Assembly (NCBI GenBank): GCA_002730875.1
Contig: PCBI01000009.1
Coordinates: 62,001-126,000 of the forward strand
Direction: 5' to 3'
From: Spirochaetaceae bacterium
GTDB taxonomy: Bacteria; Spirochaetota; Leptospiria; Leptospirales; Leptonemataceae
DNA length: 64,000 nt
Under the pieces are notes generated by a model. It saw only the letters and a program-made list of their open reading frames with translations, did not search any database and was not told the origin of the DNA. Both the position numbers and the translations under genes were made by a program. This document shows positions 43,940 to 51,656 of the stretch, one piece after another; positions within the stretch are counted from its first letter, which is position 1; each line of letters opens with the position of its first letter.

Positions 43940-44305
43940 ATGATACTCGTTGAAGGACTACATCACATCTCTCTTGGCTCGTCGAATCTGCAAAGATCCG
44001 TGCAGTTTTATACGGAGGTGCTGGATTTCGAATTGCTTGAAGAATCCGAGAATCATGCTCTGGTGCGTCTGGATCCAATCGCCATTCGATTCAATCTGAT
44101 CCCCGATTTCACAAGCGCTGTGGAAAATCCAGGGGAATTCTCGCTCTCCTTCATTCTGGATGTGGACGATTTCACCGAGGCCATCCAGGAACTGGAACAA
44201 CGGGAAATAAAGATCATCAAAGGGCCCCTTCTCATCGAAGGCGGGGAATCCCTTCTGGTTGCCGATCCCGACGGTCACCTGCTGGAACTGTTCTACAGAG
44301 AGTAA
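43940..44305 (+). CDS. VOC-superfamily (glyoxalase-like) protein
   Basis: The 121-residue product has the vicinal-oxygen-chelate fold with metal ligands likely at LHHISLGSSNLQRSVQFYTE (His near residue 8) and Glu in DPDGHLLELFYRE. Possible roles are glyoxalase, dioxygenase or resistance-type enzymes; the substrate cannot be deduced. GAGGAAATCAGAGGAAAT before the ATG is a strong ribosome-binding region. Confidence 0.87.
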   Translation: MILVEGLHHISLGSSNLQRSVQFYTEVLDFELLEESENHALVRLDPIAIRFNLIPDFTSAVENPGEFSLSFILDVDDFTEAIQELEQREIKIIKGPLLIEGGESLLVADPDGHLLELFYRE

Positions 44306-44582
44306 TTGATAGAGAGCAACGGATCCGAAAGGAATCGATTTGGCGGCTACACGGCCAGTCAGAACGACTCTACCTGCATTCACTCCAGTCTCTGCATATT
44401 TCGTATTAATCCGAACCAGGCGTAGCCGCACCGCCAGCTTACAGGTGTTTGCGTCATCATAGGCCAGGGGAAACCCACCGGCCGGTGTTGGTCCGTATTG
44501 TGATTATTGCCCGCGGCTATGAGAGCCGGCAGTGGGCCGAAGTGTTGGTCCGCTCGGCGGATGCTACATGCCAGGGAGCCGA

Positions 44583-45171
44583 TCAGGCCATTACATTGAT
44601 GGTTCCGCCGACAACCTGATAGCGGTCGGAGCTTGCATTGGGGCTCAAAGAAGTCATAGCCCGTCTTTGATCGGCCAGTTGCCGGTCTGCCGTAGGCACC
44701 CCGGGAAGGTTAGCAGGATTCTCCGTAGGTTCAGAGTTCTTTAATGGTTTGAAGTAGTCTACGTTCTTCATTCCCAATTCGTTGGCCAGCCGTACTTCCA
44801 TTCCAATACAATGGCGATAGACTTCCGGCACTGCAAGAAAAAAATCAGAAAAATTGCGGAGCCCCTTAAGTTCTCCGGTTATTCTGCCGAAGAATTGCAG
44901 CCATAGGATGGGACAGAATTGAAATCAGTATCACGGGCAGCTCCGGTTTCCTTGCTCGCAAGAGGAGGGGCTCGGCGTTGCCTGGCCAATGTGGATTGCC
45001 CGGGCCATTAGTGCTGCAGAATCCACAAATTGAATCAGGAAAGCCTACCCCGGTTTCACACGCTGCGTTCCTGGGATCCTGGCTCTGGCAGGCGTAAATC
45101 GGGCAGGTTGGCGCTTTCCTTATAGACGACAGCTTTCCATGCTCCCACGCTGTGTGCGCCATGAGTTCCAC
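44583..45171 (-). pseudogene. Possible decayed minus-strand gene
   Basis: Two minus-strand frames lie end to end: 44866-45171, with clustered cysteines (APTCPIYACQS, SICGFCSTNGPG), and 44583-44831, open upstream to about 44920 (EVYRHCIGMEVRLANELGMK, ending VVGGTINVMA). They would join with a frameshift near 44900. I know no family for either. It may be one broken gene or chance frames. The rest of 44306-45160 shows no other feature. Confidence 0.25.
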
Positions 45172-46114
45172 GATCAGCCGTAGACAGTTCCTTCGTCGAT
45201 TTCTCTTGCTCGGAGGAGCGGCCGGTAGTATCTTAACCCAGCCAATGCAACTATCCAGATTGTTCGGAATCCCCAGACCGGACCAGGAATTACGTCGAAG
45301 ACCGATCCCTGGCTACGGCGAAACCCTGCCCGTGGTGGGGCTTGGCACCTGGCAGGCCTTCGATCATGACGATCCAGAATCCCTGGTAAGATTGCGAACC
45401 GTTCTGGAATTGTTCCATGCCGCGGGTGGACGCGTAATTGATAGCAGCCCCATGTACGGACTGGCCGAGGAAGTGGTAGGACGACTGCGGGGGGATGTGG
45501 ATCCGGAAAGCCCCAATGCGTTGGATTTCTTCACGGCCACGAAGGTATGGACCAGAGGCGATTCCGCCGGCCGCCGTCAAATACAGAACTCCTTCAGCCT
45601 TCTCAAGGAAATCGATCTTTTGCAGGTTCACAATATGTTGGACCTGAAGACACACTGGCCCTATCTGCAGGAGCTAAAGGCTACGGGCAAGATCCGCTAT
45701 ACCGGAATCACTCACTATACCGAGACCGCCTACGATGAACTGATGGAGGCAATTCGCAATTATGACGTGGACTTTGTTCAGTTCAATTACAACGTCGTCG
45801 CCCGCGAGGCCGAGAAAGAACTTCTTCCCCTCTGTCTGGAAAAGCAGGTCGCTGTTTTGATCAATCGGCCATTCGCCGGCGGTAGCCTTTTCGAAAGATT
45901 CCGCGATGAATCCCTGCCGGCCTGGATGCGAAAGGCAGGTATTCTAAGCTGGTCAAATGCTATGCTGAAATTCGTACTATCCCATCCCGCGGTGACCTGT
46001 GTCATTCCAGGAACCGGGAAGCCCGAGCACTTACTGGACAACATGAATGCCGGGCGAGGGGAGTTGCCGGATGAAGAAACCCGCGAAAGAATTGCTGAAG
46101 TGTTTGGGGGGTAG
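45161..46114 (+). CDS. Tat-exported aldo/keto reductase family protein
   Basis: The 317-residue product begins with a twin-arginine signal (SRRQFLRRFLLLGG), so it is likely folded in the cytoplasm and exported. The body is an aldo/keto reductase: VVGLGTWQAF, VIDSSPMYGLAEEVVG with the catalytic Tyr, Lys in FTATKVWTR, and a late VIPGTGKPEHLLDNM. It reduces carbonyls with NADPH or uses a related cofactor. The ATG at 45161 is preferred over GTG at 45152. Confidence 0.88.
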   Translation: MSSTISRRQFLRRFLLLGGAAGSILTQPMQLSRLFGIPRPDQELRRRPIPGYGETLPVVGLGTWQAFDHDDPESLVRLRTVLELFHAAGGRVIDSSPMYGLAEEVVGRLRGDVDPESPNALDFFTATKVWTRGDSAGRRQIQNSFSLLKEIDLLQVHNMLDLKTHWPYLQELKATGKIRYTGITHYTETAYDELMEAIRNYDVDFVQFNYNVVAREAEKELLPLCLEKQVAVLINRPFAGGSLFERFRDESLPAWMRKAGILSWSNAMLKFVLSHPAVTCVIPGTGKPEHLLDNMNAGRGELPDEETRERIAEVFGG

Positions 46115-46138
46115 ACGTAAGTCGCAGTCCTTCGCTGA

Positions 46139-46180
46139 TTAGATGTACGCTCCCGTAAATAATTGTGCGGTGCTTCGATG
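46139..46180. repeat. Truncated hairpin unit (unit 0)
   Basis: 46139-46160 has the flanks of the first hairpin module (TTAGATGTACGCTC and CCCGTAAAT) joined directly, with the entire stem-loop missing. 46165-46180 is the left half of the second module (GCGGTGCTTCGATGATT), cut where unit 1 starts. The same truncated junction recurs at 46643-46658 before unit 4. Confidence 0.75.
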
Positions 46181-46181
46181 A

Positions 46182-46294
46182 TTAGAGGTACGCTCGCGGC
46201 ACTACATCCTATAGTGCCGCTCCCGTAAAGAATACTGCGGTCCTGCGGACCTTGCGATCATCCTGATCGCGGGGCTTTGCCTCTGGCAAAGCCC
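46182..46294. repeat. Variable-stem hairpin unit 1
   Basis: Four stem-loops: A, GCGGCACTA/TAGTGCCGC (46196-46220) between flanks TACGCTC and TCCCGT; B, GGTCC/GGACC (46239-46251, loop TGC); C, GCGATCA/TGATCGC (46254-46270, loop TCC); D, GGGCTTTGCC/GGCAAAGCCC (46272-46294, loop TCT). Confidence 0.9.
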
Positions 46295-46306
46295 GGGCTC
46301 TGCTCG

Positions 46307-46362
46307 TTATGCAGGCGCTCCTTGAAGTACCTGTTGCAGCAGCTCCCTGGCACAAACTCGCA
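46307..46362 (-). repeat. Distal 56-bp copy of the acyl-CoA dehydrogenase 3' end (synonymous variant)
   Basis: Read on the minus strand it encodes the same final residues and stop as the gene at 46786 (RVCARELLQQVLQGAPA). Seven codons differ from the gene and all seven changes are synonymous. It probably derives from a second gene copy under selection rather than from random decay. Confidence 0.85.
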
Positions 46363-46368
46363 ATTGTT

Positions 46369-46481
46369 TTGGAGGTACGCTCGCGTGGCTACCTCAGTGT
46401 AGCCACGCTCCCGTGAAAAAATGCGGTGCTTCGCACCTTCTGCACATCCTGTGCCTGCAAAGCGCTGGCGCGCTTTGCAGG
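46369..46481. repeat. Variable-stem hairpin unit 2
   Basis: A, GCGTGGCTAC/GTAGCCACGC (46383-46408); B, GGTGC/GCACC (46425-46437); C, GCACA/TGTGC (46442-46454, loop TCC); D, CCTGCAAAGCGC/GCGCTTTGCAGG (46454-46481). Flanks GGAGGTACGCTC and TCCCGT are kept. Confidence 0.9.
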
Positions 46482-46490
46482 CTCTGCTCG

Positions 46491-46546
46491 TTATGCAGGC
46501 GCTCCCTGTAGCACTTGCTGAAGTAGCTCCCTGGCACAAACTCGCA
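46491..46546 (-). repeat. Identical 56-bp copy of the acyl-CoA dehydrogenase 3' end
   Basis: It is identical to 46786-46841, the last 56 bp of the dehydrogenase gene, and lies between hairpin units 2 and 3. It indicates a recent duplication that carried hairpins with it. Confidence 0.9.
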
Positions 46547-46552
46547 ATTGTA

Positions 46553-46642
46553 TTAGAGGTAGGCTCGACGAGCTACTTCCTTGTAGCTCGTCTCCCCTGA
46601 GGAATGGTGCGGCTCTTTGAGCCTGGCAAACATCGTGTTTGC
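46553..46642. repeat. Variable-stem hairpin unit 3
   Basis: A, GACGAGCTAC/GTAGCTCGTC (46567-46592, flanks TAGGCTC and TCCCCT, each slightly changed); B, GGCTC/GAGCC (46611-46623); C, GCAAACA/TGTTTGC (46626-46642, loop TCG). Module D is absent; a truncated B follows and runs into unit 4. Confidence 0.9.
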
Positions 46643-46655
46643 GGCGCTTCGATGA

Positions 46656-46768
46656 TTAGAGATACGCTCGCGGCACTACATCCTATAGTGCCGCTCCCGT
46701 AAAGAACTGTGCGGTCCTTCGGACCTTGCGGACGTCGTGTCCGCTACACTTTGCCTGCGGCAAAGTGT
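46656..46768. repeat. Variable-stem hairpin unit 4
   Basis: A, GCGGCACTA/TAGTGCCGC (46670-46694, same stem as unit 1); B, GGTCC/GGACC (46713-46725); C, GCGGAC/GTCCGC (46728-46744); D, ACACTTTGCC/GGCAAAGTGT (46746-46768). It ends 17 bp before the dehydrogenase stop codon. Confidence 0.9.
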
Positions 46769-46785
46769 GTGGCATTGCGCTGAGG

Positions 46786-48420
46786 TTATGCAGGCGCTCC
46801 CTGTAGCACTTGCTGAAGTAGCTCCCTGGCACAAACTCGCAGAGCCATTACTTCTTCGGCGCCTTCGAAGATGGAGAAGACCCGGGCGTCCACGAAGTAG
46901 CGGGATACCGGATACTCCTCGGCATAACCCATACCGCCGTGGATCTGCATGGCTTCGCGGGTTACCCACTCCGAGATTCGGGAAGCATAGAATTTTACCA
47001 GTGTAGCTTCCATGTTTCCTTTGCCTTCATCCATGAGTCCGGCTACATGGTAGGAATACTGACGCGATGCCTGAACGATCATGGCCATCTTGGCAAGCTT
47101 CCAGCGGTTGATCTGGTACTCTTTGAGCTCTTTGCCGAATACCTTTCGCTCATTGGCATAACGGGCTGCGGCTTCCATGGCAGCCTGCATTACGCCGTTT
47201 GCGCGAGCGGCGGTTTGCACTCGTCCGCCGGCAAATCCGGCCATTTGAAGATAGAAGCCTTTGCCGCGTCCTTCTTCGCCGCCGATCAGGTTTTCATCGG
47301 GCACAAAATAGTTATCGAAGTTCACCTCGAAGCTATGCATACCGCGATAGCCGATGGTTGCGATGGCCGATCCGCTCATGGATCCGCCGCCCTCTTGCTG
47401 CACTTCAAACTTGTGGTCCTTGGAGCGAGGCTTTTCGGCCAGAAGAATGGAAAGGCCTTTATGCTTCAGCGCTGGATCCTTTTCGGTTCGCGCCAGAACC
47501 AGAAGAACATCGGCGTAGCCCGCGAAAGTACACCAGGTTTTTACGCCATTGATGACCCAACCGCCGTCTACTTTGTCGGCGGTTACTTTCATGCCGGCTA
47601 CGTCGGAACCGAAGTTGGGCTCTGTAACCGCGACGCCGGCCATGCGCTCGCCGGAGGCAAGGGCGGTGAGCCATTTTTCTTTCTGAGCGTCGGTGCCGCC
47701 TTTGATGATTGCTTTGGATAGAATCTCCGGACGAGTGATGAGCGATCCGGCGATGGAAAGTCCTCCGCGGGACAATTCCTCGGTAACGATCATCATCCCC
47801 ACGTTGCCCAGCATATCCAGAAGTCCGCCGTATTGCTCGGGAATGGACAGTCCAAAGGCGCCGTTGTTGATCAGTTCATTCAGGATATCCTCGGGAATGA
47901 AGTCATCGTGTCGGTGCACGTGCTCGGCATGAGGCATTACCGTTTGCTCGGCGATTTTTCGGTACAGGTCGCGAATCTCAGCATAGTCATCAGCGCCTAC
48001 ATTGCCGTATTCGCCGGCGATTACCTTTTCGGCCACGCGGTCGTAGATTCCCTTGTCCACTGATTTCTGGATGGCATCGTTCAGATCCTGAGTAAACAGC
48101 CCGGAAATGTCTGCGGGGCTCAATCCGTACTCTTCGGCCCGACCTGCCAGTTCTCCGCGGAAGCGGTTGAAAGCTTCTCCCAGGAATGCGGAAGCCATGT
48201 CCTTCTCCATGTCACCGTTTTGCTGAGCATAGTTCAGGAAATAGTCGGCAATATTAAATTCCGCAGTATGATAGGCCAGATTGTAATGGACCAATTGATT
48301 CTCGTCCATTTTGGAAATGGACAGCTTTCCGCCGTCGTCTGCGCGGCGCGCCAGGTTTTCCGTGATCTTTTTAATGTTGGATTCAAATTGATTTCGAATG
48401 GTCTGCAGATGTTGTTCCAT
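46786..48420 (-). CDS. Acyl-CoA dehydrogenase with N-terminal extension
   Basis: The 544-residue flavoenzyme oxidises acyl-CoA to enoyl-CoA in fatty-acid or related degradation. An unusual helical region of about 130 residues (EQHLQTIRNQFESNIKKITE) precedes the normal core: AVTEPNFGSDVAGMKVTA near residue 275, WCTFAGYADVLLVLAR, IHGGMGYAEEYPVSRYFVDA near 500 and IFEGAEEV near 522. The ATG at 48420 is chosen over GTG 48441. Its last 56 bp occur twice more downstream within the hairpin array, so its 3' region is a site of recombination. Confidence 0.92.
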   Translation of the reverse strand: MEQHLQTIRNQFESNIKKITENLARRADDGGKLSISKMDENQLVHYNLAYHTAEFNIADYFLNYAQQNGDMEKDMASAFLGEAFNRFRGELAGRAEEYGLSPADISGLFTQDLNDAIQKSVDKGIYDRVAEKVIAGEYGNVGADDYAEIRDLYRKIAEQTVMPHAEHVHRHDDFIPEDILNELINNGAFGLSIPEQYGGLLDMLGNVGMMIVTEELSRGGLSIAGSLITRPEILSKAIIKGGTDAQKEKWLTALASGERMAGVAVTEPNFGSDVAGMKVTADKVDGGWVINGVKTWCTFAGYADVLLVLARTEKDPALKHKGLSILLAEKPRSKDHKFEVQQEGGGSMSGSAIATIGYRGMHSFEVNFDNYFVPDENLIGGEEGRGKGFYLQMAGFAGGRVQTAARANGVMQAAMEAAARYANERKVFGKELKEYQINRWKLAKMAMIVQASRQYSYHVAGLMDEGKGNMEATLVKFYASRISEWVTREAMQIHGGMGYAEEYPVSRYFVDARVFSIFEGAEEVMALRVCARELLQQVLQGAPA

Positions 48421-48628
48421 AGTTACCGCCAGTAGAATCACCCCCGGGAAATCTGACCACTGAAATTAGGATGCAGGTCCCCTGTGCTGCGCTTCGATAA
48501 CGTCTGTCATAAGACAGCGCGCCGTTTCACCATCCCGATTATTCGGCGAAATAACTACCGGTCCAATGGCGAAAACTCAATTGCTCCTTGACTTAAAACG
48601 GCCTGGTTTGTGCAGTGCAAAAACAGCG

Positions 48629-49198
48629 ATGAGGTTGATCAAACGATACGCGAACCGCAGGCTCTATGATGCAGAGACCAGCAAGACCATCACCCTGGAG
48701 GACGTGGCCAAATGCGTCCAGGACGGGGAAGAGGTTCGCGTAGTAGACAACATCACGGGTGAAGACATAACCACCCGGGTTCTGGGGCAGACATTCCTCA
48801 AAGTAAGTACCGAGCAACAGAACCTGGAATTCGCCACCTTTCTCCTCAGTTCCCTGATTCGCGAAGTCTCCACAAACGTAACTGATTTCCTCTCCCGACT
48901 GGTCCAGGGCGGCATAGGTGTGGCCAATCTTACCCGGGAGCGTCTGGAACAGATCGTGCAGATGATGGTAGAGAAGGGCGAACTCCAGCTTTCAGAGAAG
49001 CAGGATTATCTAACATCGCTCATGGATCAGCTGGCCCGCCAGCAGGAGAAGATGCGCGACACCATCGAAGAAGGAAAAGGAGCCCTCCGATCCGAATGGG
49101 AGAAGGACCCGGATCGTCCGGAAAAGGTTCCTGATATGGAAGAACTCTCAGCCCGCCTTGACGAAATGGCCCGTTGGATTCGGGACATGAAGAAATAG
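48629..49198 (+). CDS. PhaR-like polyhydroxyalkanoate synthesis regulator
   Basis: The product begins MRLIKRYANRRLYDAETSKT and continues ITLEDVAKCVQDGEEVRVVD, the PHB/PHA-accumulation regulator DNA-binding domain; it is 189 residues from the ATG at 48629. A start at 48566 would add 21 residues. The C-terminal half is helical (EKMRDTIEEGKGALRSEWEK) and probably self-associates. PhaR proteins sense polymer granules and repress phasin and PHA genes; no PHA synthase is in the window. It is divergent from the acyl-CoA dehydrogenase, a reasonable metabolic neighbour. Confidence 0.88.
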   Translation: MRLIKRYANRRLYDAETSKTITLEDVAKCVQDGEEVRVVDNITGEDITTRVLGQTFLKVSTEQQNLEFATFLLSSLIREVSTNVTDFLSRLVQGGIGVANLTRERLEQIVQMMVEKGELQLSEKQDYLTSLMDQLARQQEKMRDTIEEGKGALRSEWEKDPDRPEKVPDMEELSARLDEMARWIRDMKK

Positions 49199-49210
49199 TC
49201 GGGAGCTCTT

Positions 49211-49323
49211 TTAGAGGTACGCTCGAAGCCCTACCTCCTTGTAGGTCTTCTCCCGTTACAATCATTGCGGCACTCCGTGCCTGACAATCTTCCTGATTGT
49301 GGCAAAACGCTCCACGTTTTGCC
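49211..49323. repeat. Variable-stem hairpin unit 5
   Basis: A, GAAGCCCTAC/GTAGGTCTTC (49225-49250, one mismatch); B, GGCAC/GTGCC (49269-49281, loop TCC); C, ACAATC/GATTGT (49284-49300); D, GGCAAAACG/CGTTTTGCC (49301-49323). It starts 13 bp after the PhaR-like stop. Confidence 0.9.
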
Positions 49324-49387
49324 GGTACGCTCGCGCTCCTACATCGTATAGGAGCGCTCCCGTGACTGTCTGACGGCCCTGCGGACC
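49324..49387. repeat. Variable-stem hairpin unit 6 (partial)
   Basis: It follows unit 5 directly without the TTAGAG start: A, GCGCTCCTA/TAGGAGCGC (49333-49357); B, GGCCC/GGACC (49375-49387, one mismatch). No C or D follows; instead a stretch with CATCCATGCCTCCGG and a GGAC/GTCC stem-loop begins. Confidence 0.85.
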
Positions 49388-49427
49388 TTCCAAACTCGCC
49401 GGCTCCCGCCCTCCATGGTCGCCTCCC

Positions 49428-49479
49428 GGCATCCATGCCTCCGGCGACACTGGGACTTCCTGTCCGGCGGCTCCGCCGG
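49428..49479. repeat. Dispersed GC-rich repeat related to the xre insertion
   Basis: CATCCATGCCTCCGGCGACACTGG is close to CATCCATGGTCTCCGGGACACTG at 19629-19652 and to a stretch near 20519. It is followed by a GGAC/GTCC hairpin (49453-49465, loop TTCCT) and a CCGGCGG/CCGCCGG hairpin (49464-49479). Minus-strand frames across this area are repeat-derived and not convincing genes. Confidence 0.55.
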
Positions 49480-49565
49480 CATTAGCACCTCCGTGTGCGT
49501 CATCCTGTTTGGTGGAAGCCGGCGTCGCTTTTTTCCTTGCCATCACTTAAAGAACCGGCTGAGTC

Positions 49566-49710
49566 GTAGAGATACGCTCGATGGCCTACCTCTTTGTAGG
49601 CCATCTCCCGTGACGGTTCTTGCGGCGCTGCGCGCCTTACAATCCTCCTGATTGTAGCAGAGCCTCCTGCCTTGTTTTTTCGTTGCCAGTCCACTCAAGA
49701 CGGGCTCTGC
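49566..49710. repeat. Variable-stem hairpin unit 7
   Basis: A, GATGGCCTAC/GTAGGCCATC (49580-49605); B, GGCGC/GCGCC (49624-49636, loop TGC); C, TACAATC/GATTGTA (49638-49656). In place of D there is a wider stem GCAGAGCC (49657-49664) with GGCTCTGC (49703-49710). Confidence 0.88.
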
Positions 49711-49792
49711 TAATACCGAGGGATAAAGGGAAGAGGTGTGTCCGTACGATGGACAGGCCGGGCAGGGATGCCTTACTTAGCAACGGAGTGGA

Positions 49793-50911
49793 ATGATGAA
49801 AGCGACAAAAGCACTGGCAATAGGGCTCATTGGCCTATTTTCCGCCGGACCATTGATGGCCGGGGCGGAGGATGATGCGAAAGCCTACTACGAGAAACGA
49901 ACCGAAGAGGCGCTTCGCCACCTGGACTTCGGCACCATGGATCAGAAGATTCTGGCCATATATTACATGGGCGCGCCGGCCAGAGCTCAGTTTGTTCGTC
50001 CCCTGGGGCGAGAGCTTCTGGAGAACCTGGATGATCCGGCCCTCCGAAAAGCGCCGCAAAATGATCCTTACATCAAAGCGCACATTGCCTGGGCCCTGGG
50101 TCAGATCGACCACGAAGCCGCGGTCCCTTACCTGCTGGATGCCCTGGAGCAGGTAAACGCCATCGTGGATGAGCAGCGAAAAGCCGTGGAAGCTGCCCGT
50201 CAGAAGCGTTCCCCGCAGAGCCACGAATTCCTGATTGAGCAGGACGAGCCCGGGCCATTCCTTTCCTCCAGAGACGTTCCGTTTCCCTACAGCCCGGATG
50301 TCTACTGGAGCGTATCCGATCGATTTAAGGCCGTTCCGGCGGTAAATCTTGCTGCCGAAGACCATCGAGCCATGCTCAAAGGCTACAATTACGTAAACGT
50401 AATGCAGCACATCTTCATCGCTCTGGGAAAGATCCGTGAGAAAGAAAGCGCCGAGAAAATTGCTCCGTACCTGAATCATCCCTACACCGGAGTCCGGCAG
50501 GAAGCAGCCCTCGCTCTCGGAAAGATTGGGTCTCTAACGGCCCTGGAGGCTCTGGAAAGAGCCTTCCAGAATGAGAAGGATCCCTCCGTTAGGGCCAGAA
50601 TATCCTTCAGCATCTTTTTGAATGATCACACGCGAGTGAAGTTCTACCAGGAAATCCTTACAATGCTCAAGGATAACGATGTTAGAGTTCGGCTTGAAGC
50701 TGCAAAGGCATTGCGTGAACTGGCTCTGGGCGAGTCCATTACCCCGCTTTTCGAAGCCCGTCGGCTGGAAGAAAGTGCACTCGTTCGTAGCATAATCGAT
50801 CAGGCCATCTACAATGCAGAGCACAATAACCTATTTCCGCCGAACCCTCAGATTCAGGACGGGCCCACACGAATCTGGACCTACGGTCAGCCTGTCCGCC
50901 CCAGAGACTAA
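49793..50911 (+). CDS. Exported HEAT-repeat protein
   Basis: The 372-residue product has a signal peptide (MMKATKALAIGLIGLFSAGPLMA) and helical HEAT/PBS-lyase-type repeats: AHIAWALGQIDHEAAVPYLL, GVRQEAALALGKIGSLTALE and VRLEAAKALRELALGESI. Such repeats form protein-binding scaffolds, here probably in the periplasm. The start overlaps a second ATG. It shares its 3' end with the next gene (98-bp overlap in another frame). Confidence 0.8.
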   Translation: MMKATKALAIGLIGLFSAGPLMAGAEDDAKAYYEKRTEEALRHLDFGTMDQKILAIYYMGAPARAQFVRPLGRELLENLDDPALRKAPQNDPYIKAHIAWALGQIDHEAAVPYLLDALEQVNAIVDEQRKAVEAARQKRSPQSHEFLIEQDEPGPFLSSRDVPFPYSPDVYWSVSDRFKAVPAVNLAAEDHRAMLKGYNYVNVMQHIFIALGKIREKESAEKIAPYLNHPYTGVRQEAALALGKIGSLTALEALERAFQNEKDPSVRARISFSIFLNDHTRVKFYQEILTMLKDNDVRVRLEAAKALRELALGESITPLFEARRLEESALVRSIIDQAIYNAEHNNLFPPNPQIQDGPTRIWTYGQPVRPRD

Positions 50912-51656
50912 TCCAGGCGATGGCAGCAGAACCTCCGGCCTGGCTTTTTGCCGGGCCAGGAATTCTGCTGCTGCGCTCGGCTCCCGTATTGCTATTGGTC
51001 TGATTCTGGCCACGGGCCTTCTAAGTAGCCATTGTGCAGAAAAAAAGACCGTCTATCTGGATGCGGAGACCAATGGCGGGCCACGTTATGCCTATGTCTC
51101 CGGCGAAAACGCAATACTCCGAACGGATCCAATCATTATAGCTTCGGAAATCAGTTTTCCGGCTCCCGGTCAGCGACTTACCGTTATCGAGCGCACTACT
51201 CGCCAGGATACCATCGACAAAGTGTCTGATTTCTGGTACCGTGTTCGGCAGGATAGCGGCATCGAAGGCTGGATCTTTGGCGCATCTTTGAGCTTTTCGC
51301 AGCAGGAAATGGCTCAGAACGTAAAGGGTCGCAAGAACGAAATCGAAGAAACCCTTCCCGGAATCTGGTGGGAAATTGAAGGCGATGGTTCCACAGGATA
51401 CCGAAAGATCGTATTCAAAAATGGTTACTTCTACTACAGCTACGGCAACCGCCTGGAAAGCTCGGGCAAATACGAGATTACCGACGACCTGAAGCTAAAG
51501 CTGTCCGCTCCCACCGGCATGGGGCAGGAGCTGGAAGTTCGCAAGGTAGGTCTTGAGTACCGAATCTTTAGTAATGTGGAAAACTTCAGCTATGTCTTCC
51601 GTCCGGCGCCGGAGGAAAAGGAATATCTGGAAGTAGAAGAAGAGTCTACTGAATGA
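50814..51656 (+). CDS. SH3-domain lipoprotein
   Basis: The product contains a lipoprotein signal (RIAIGLILATGLLSSHC) and, in the mature part, a bacterial SH3 domain (GENAILRTDP, QRLTVIERTTRQ, FWYRVRQDSGIEGWIFGASL), which often binds cell-wall peptides. The only ATG in frame is at 50814, giving about 58 residues before the hydrophobic core and a 98-bp overlap with the HEAT gene; a non-ATG start nearer the signal peptide (about 50960) is possible. Its stop overlaps the next gene by four bases (ATGA). Confidence 0.75.
   Translation: MQSTITYFRRTLRFRTGPHESGPTVSLSAPETNPGDGSRTSGLAFCRARNSAAALGSRIAIGLILATGLLSSHCAEKKTVYLDAETNGGPRYAYVSGENAILRTDPIIIASEISFPAPGQRLTVIERTTRQDTIDKVSDFWYRVRQDSGIEGWIFGASLSFSQQEMAQNVKGRKNEIEETLPGIWWEIEGDGSTGYRKIVFKNGYFYYSYGNRLESSGKYEITDDLKLKLSAPTGMGQELEVRKVGLEYRIFSNVENFSYVFRPAPEEKEYLEVEEESTE

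Noticed and set aside
46139..46768. CRISPR array
   Set aside because: There are no constant repeats separated by unique spacers of fixed length; the variable parts are complementary stem arms, and no cas genes are present.
49262..49694. Minus-strand open frames of 94 and 64 codons
   Set aside because: They run through the hairpin units and GC-rich repeats; their sequences are explained by the repeats.
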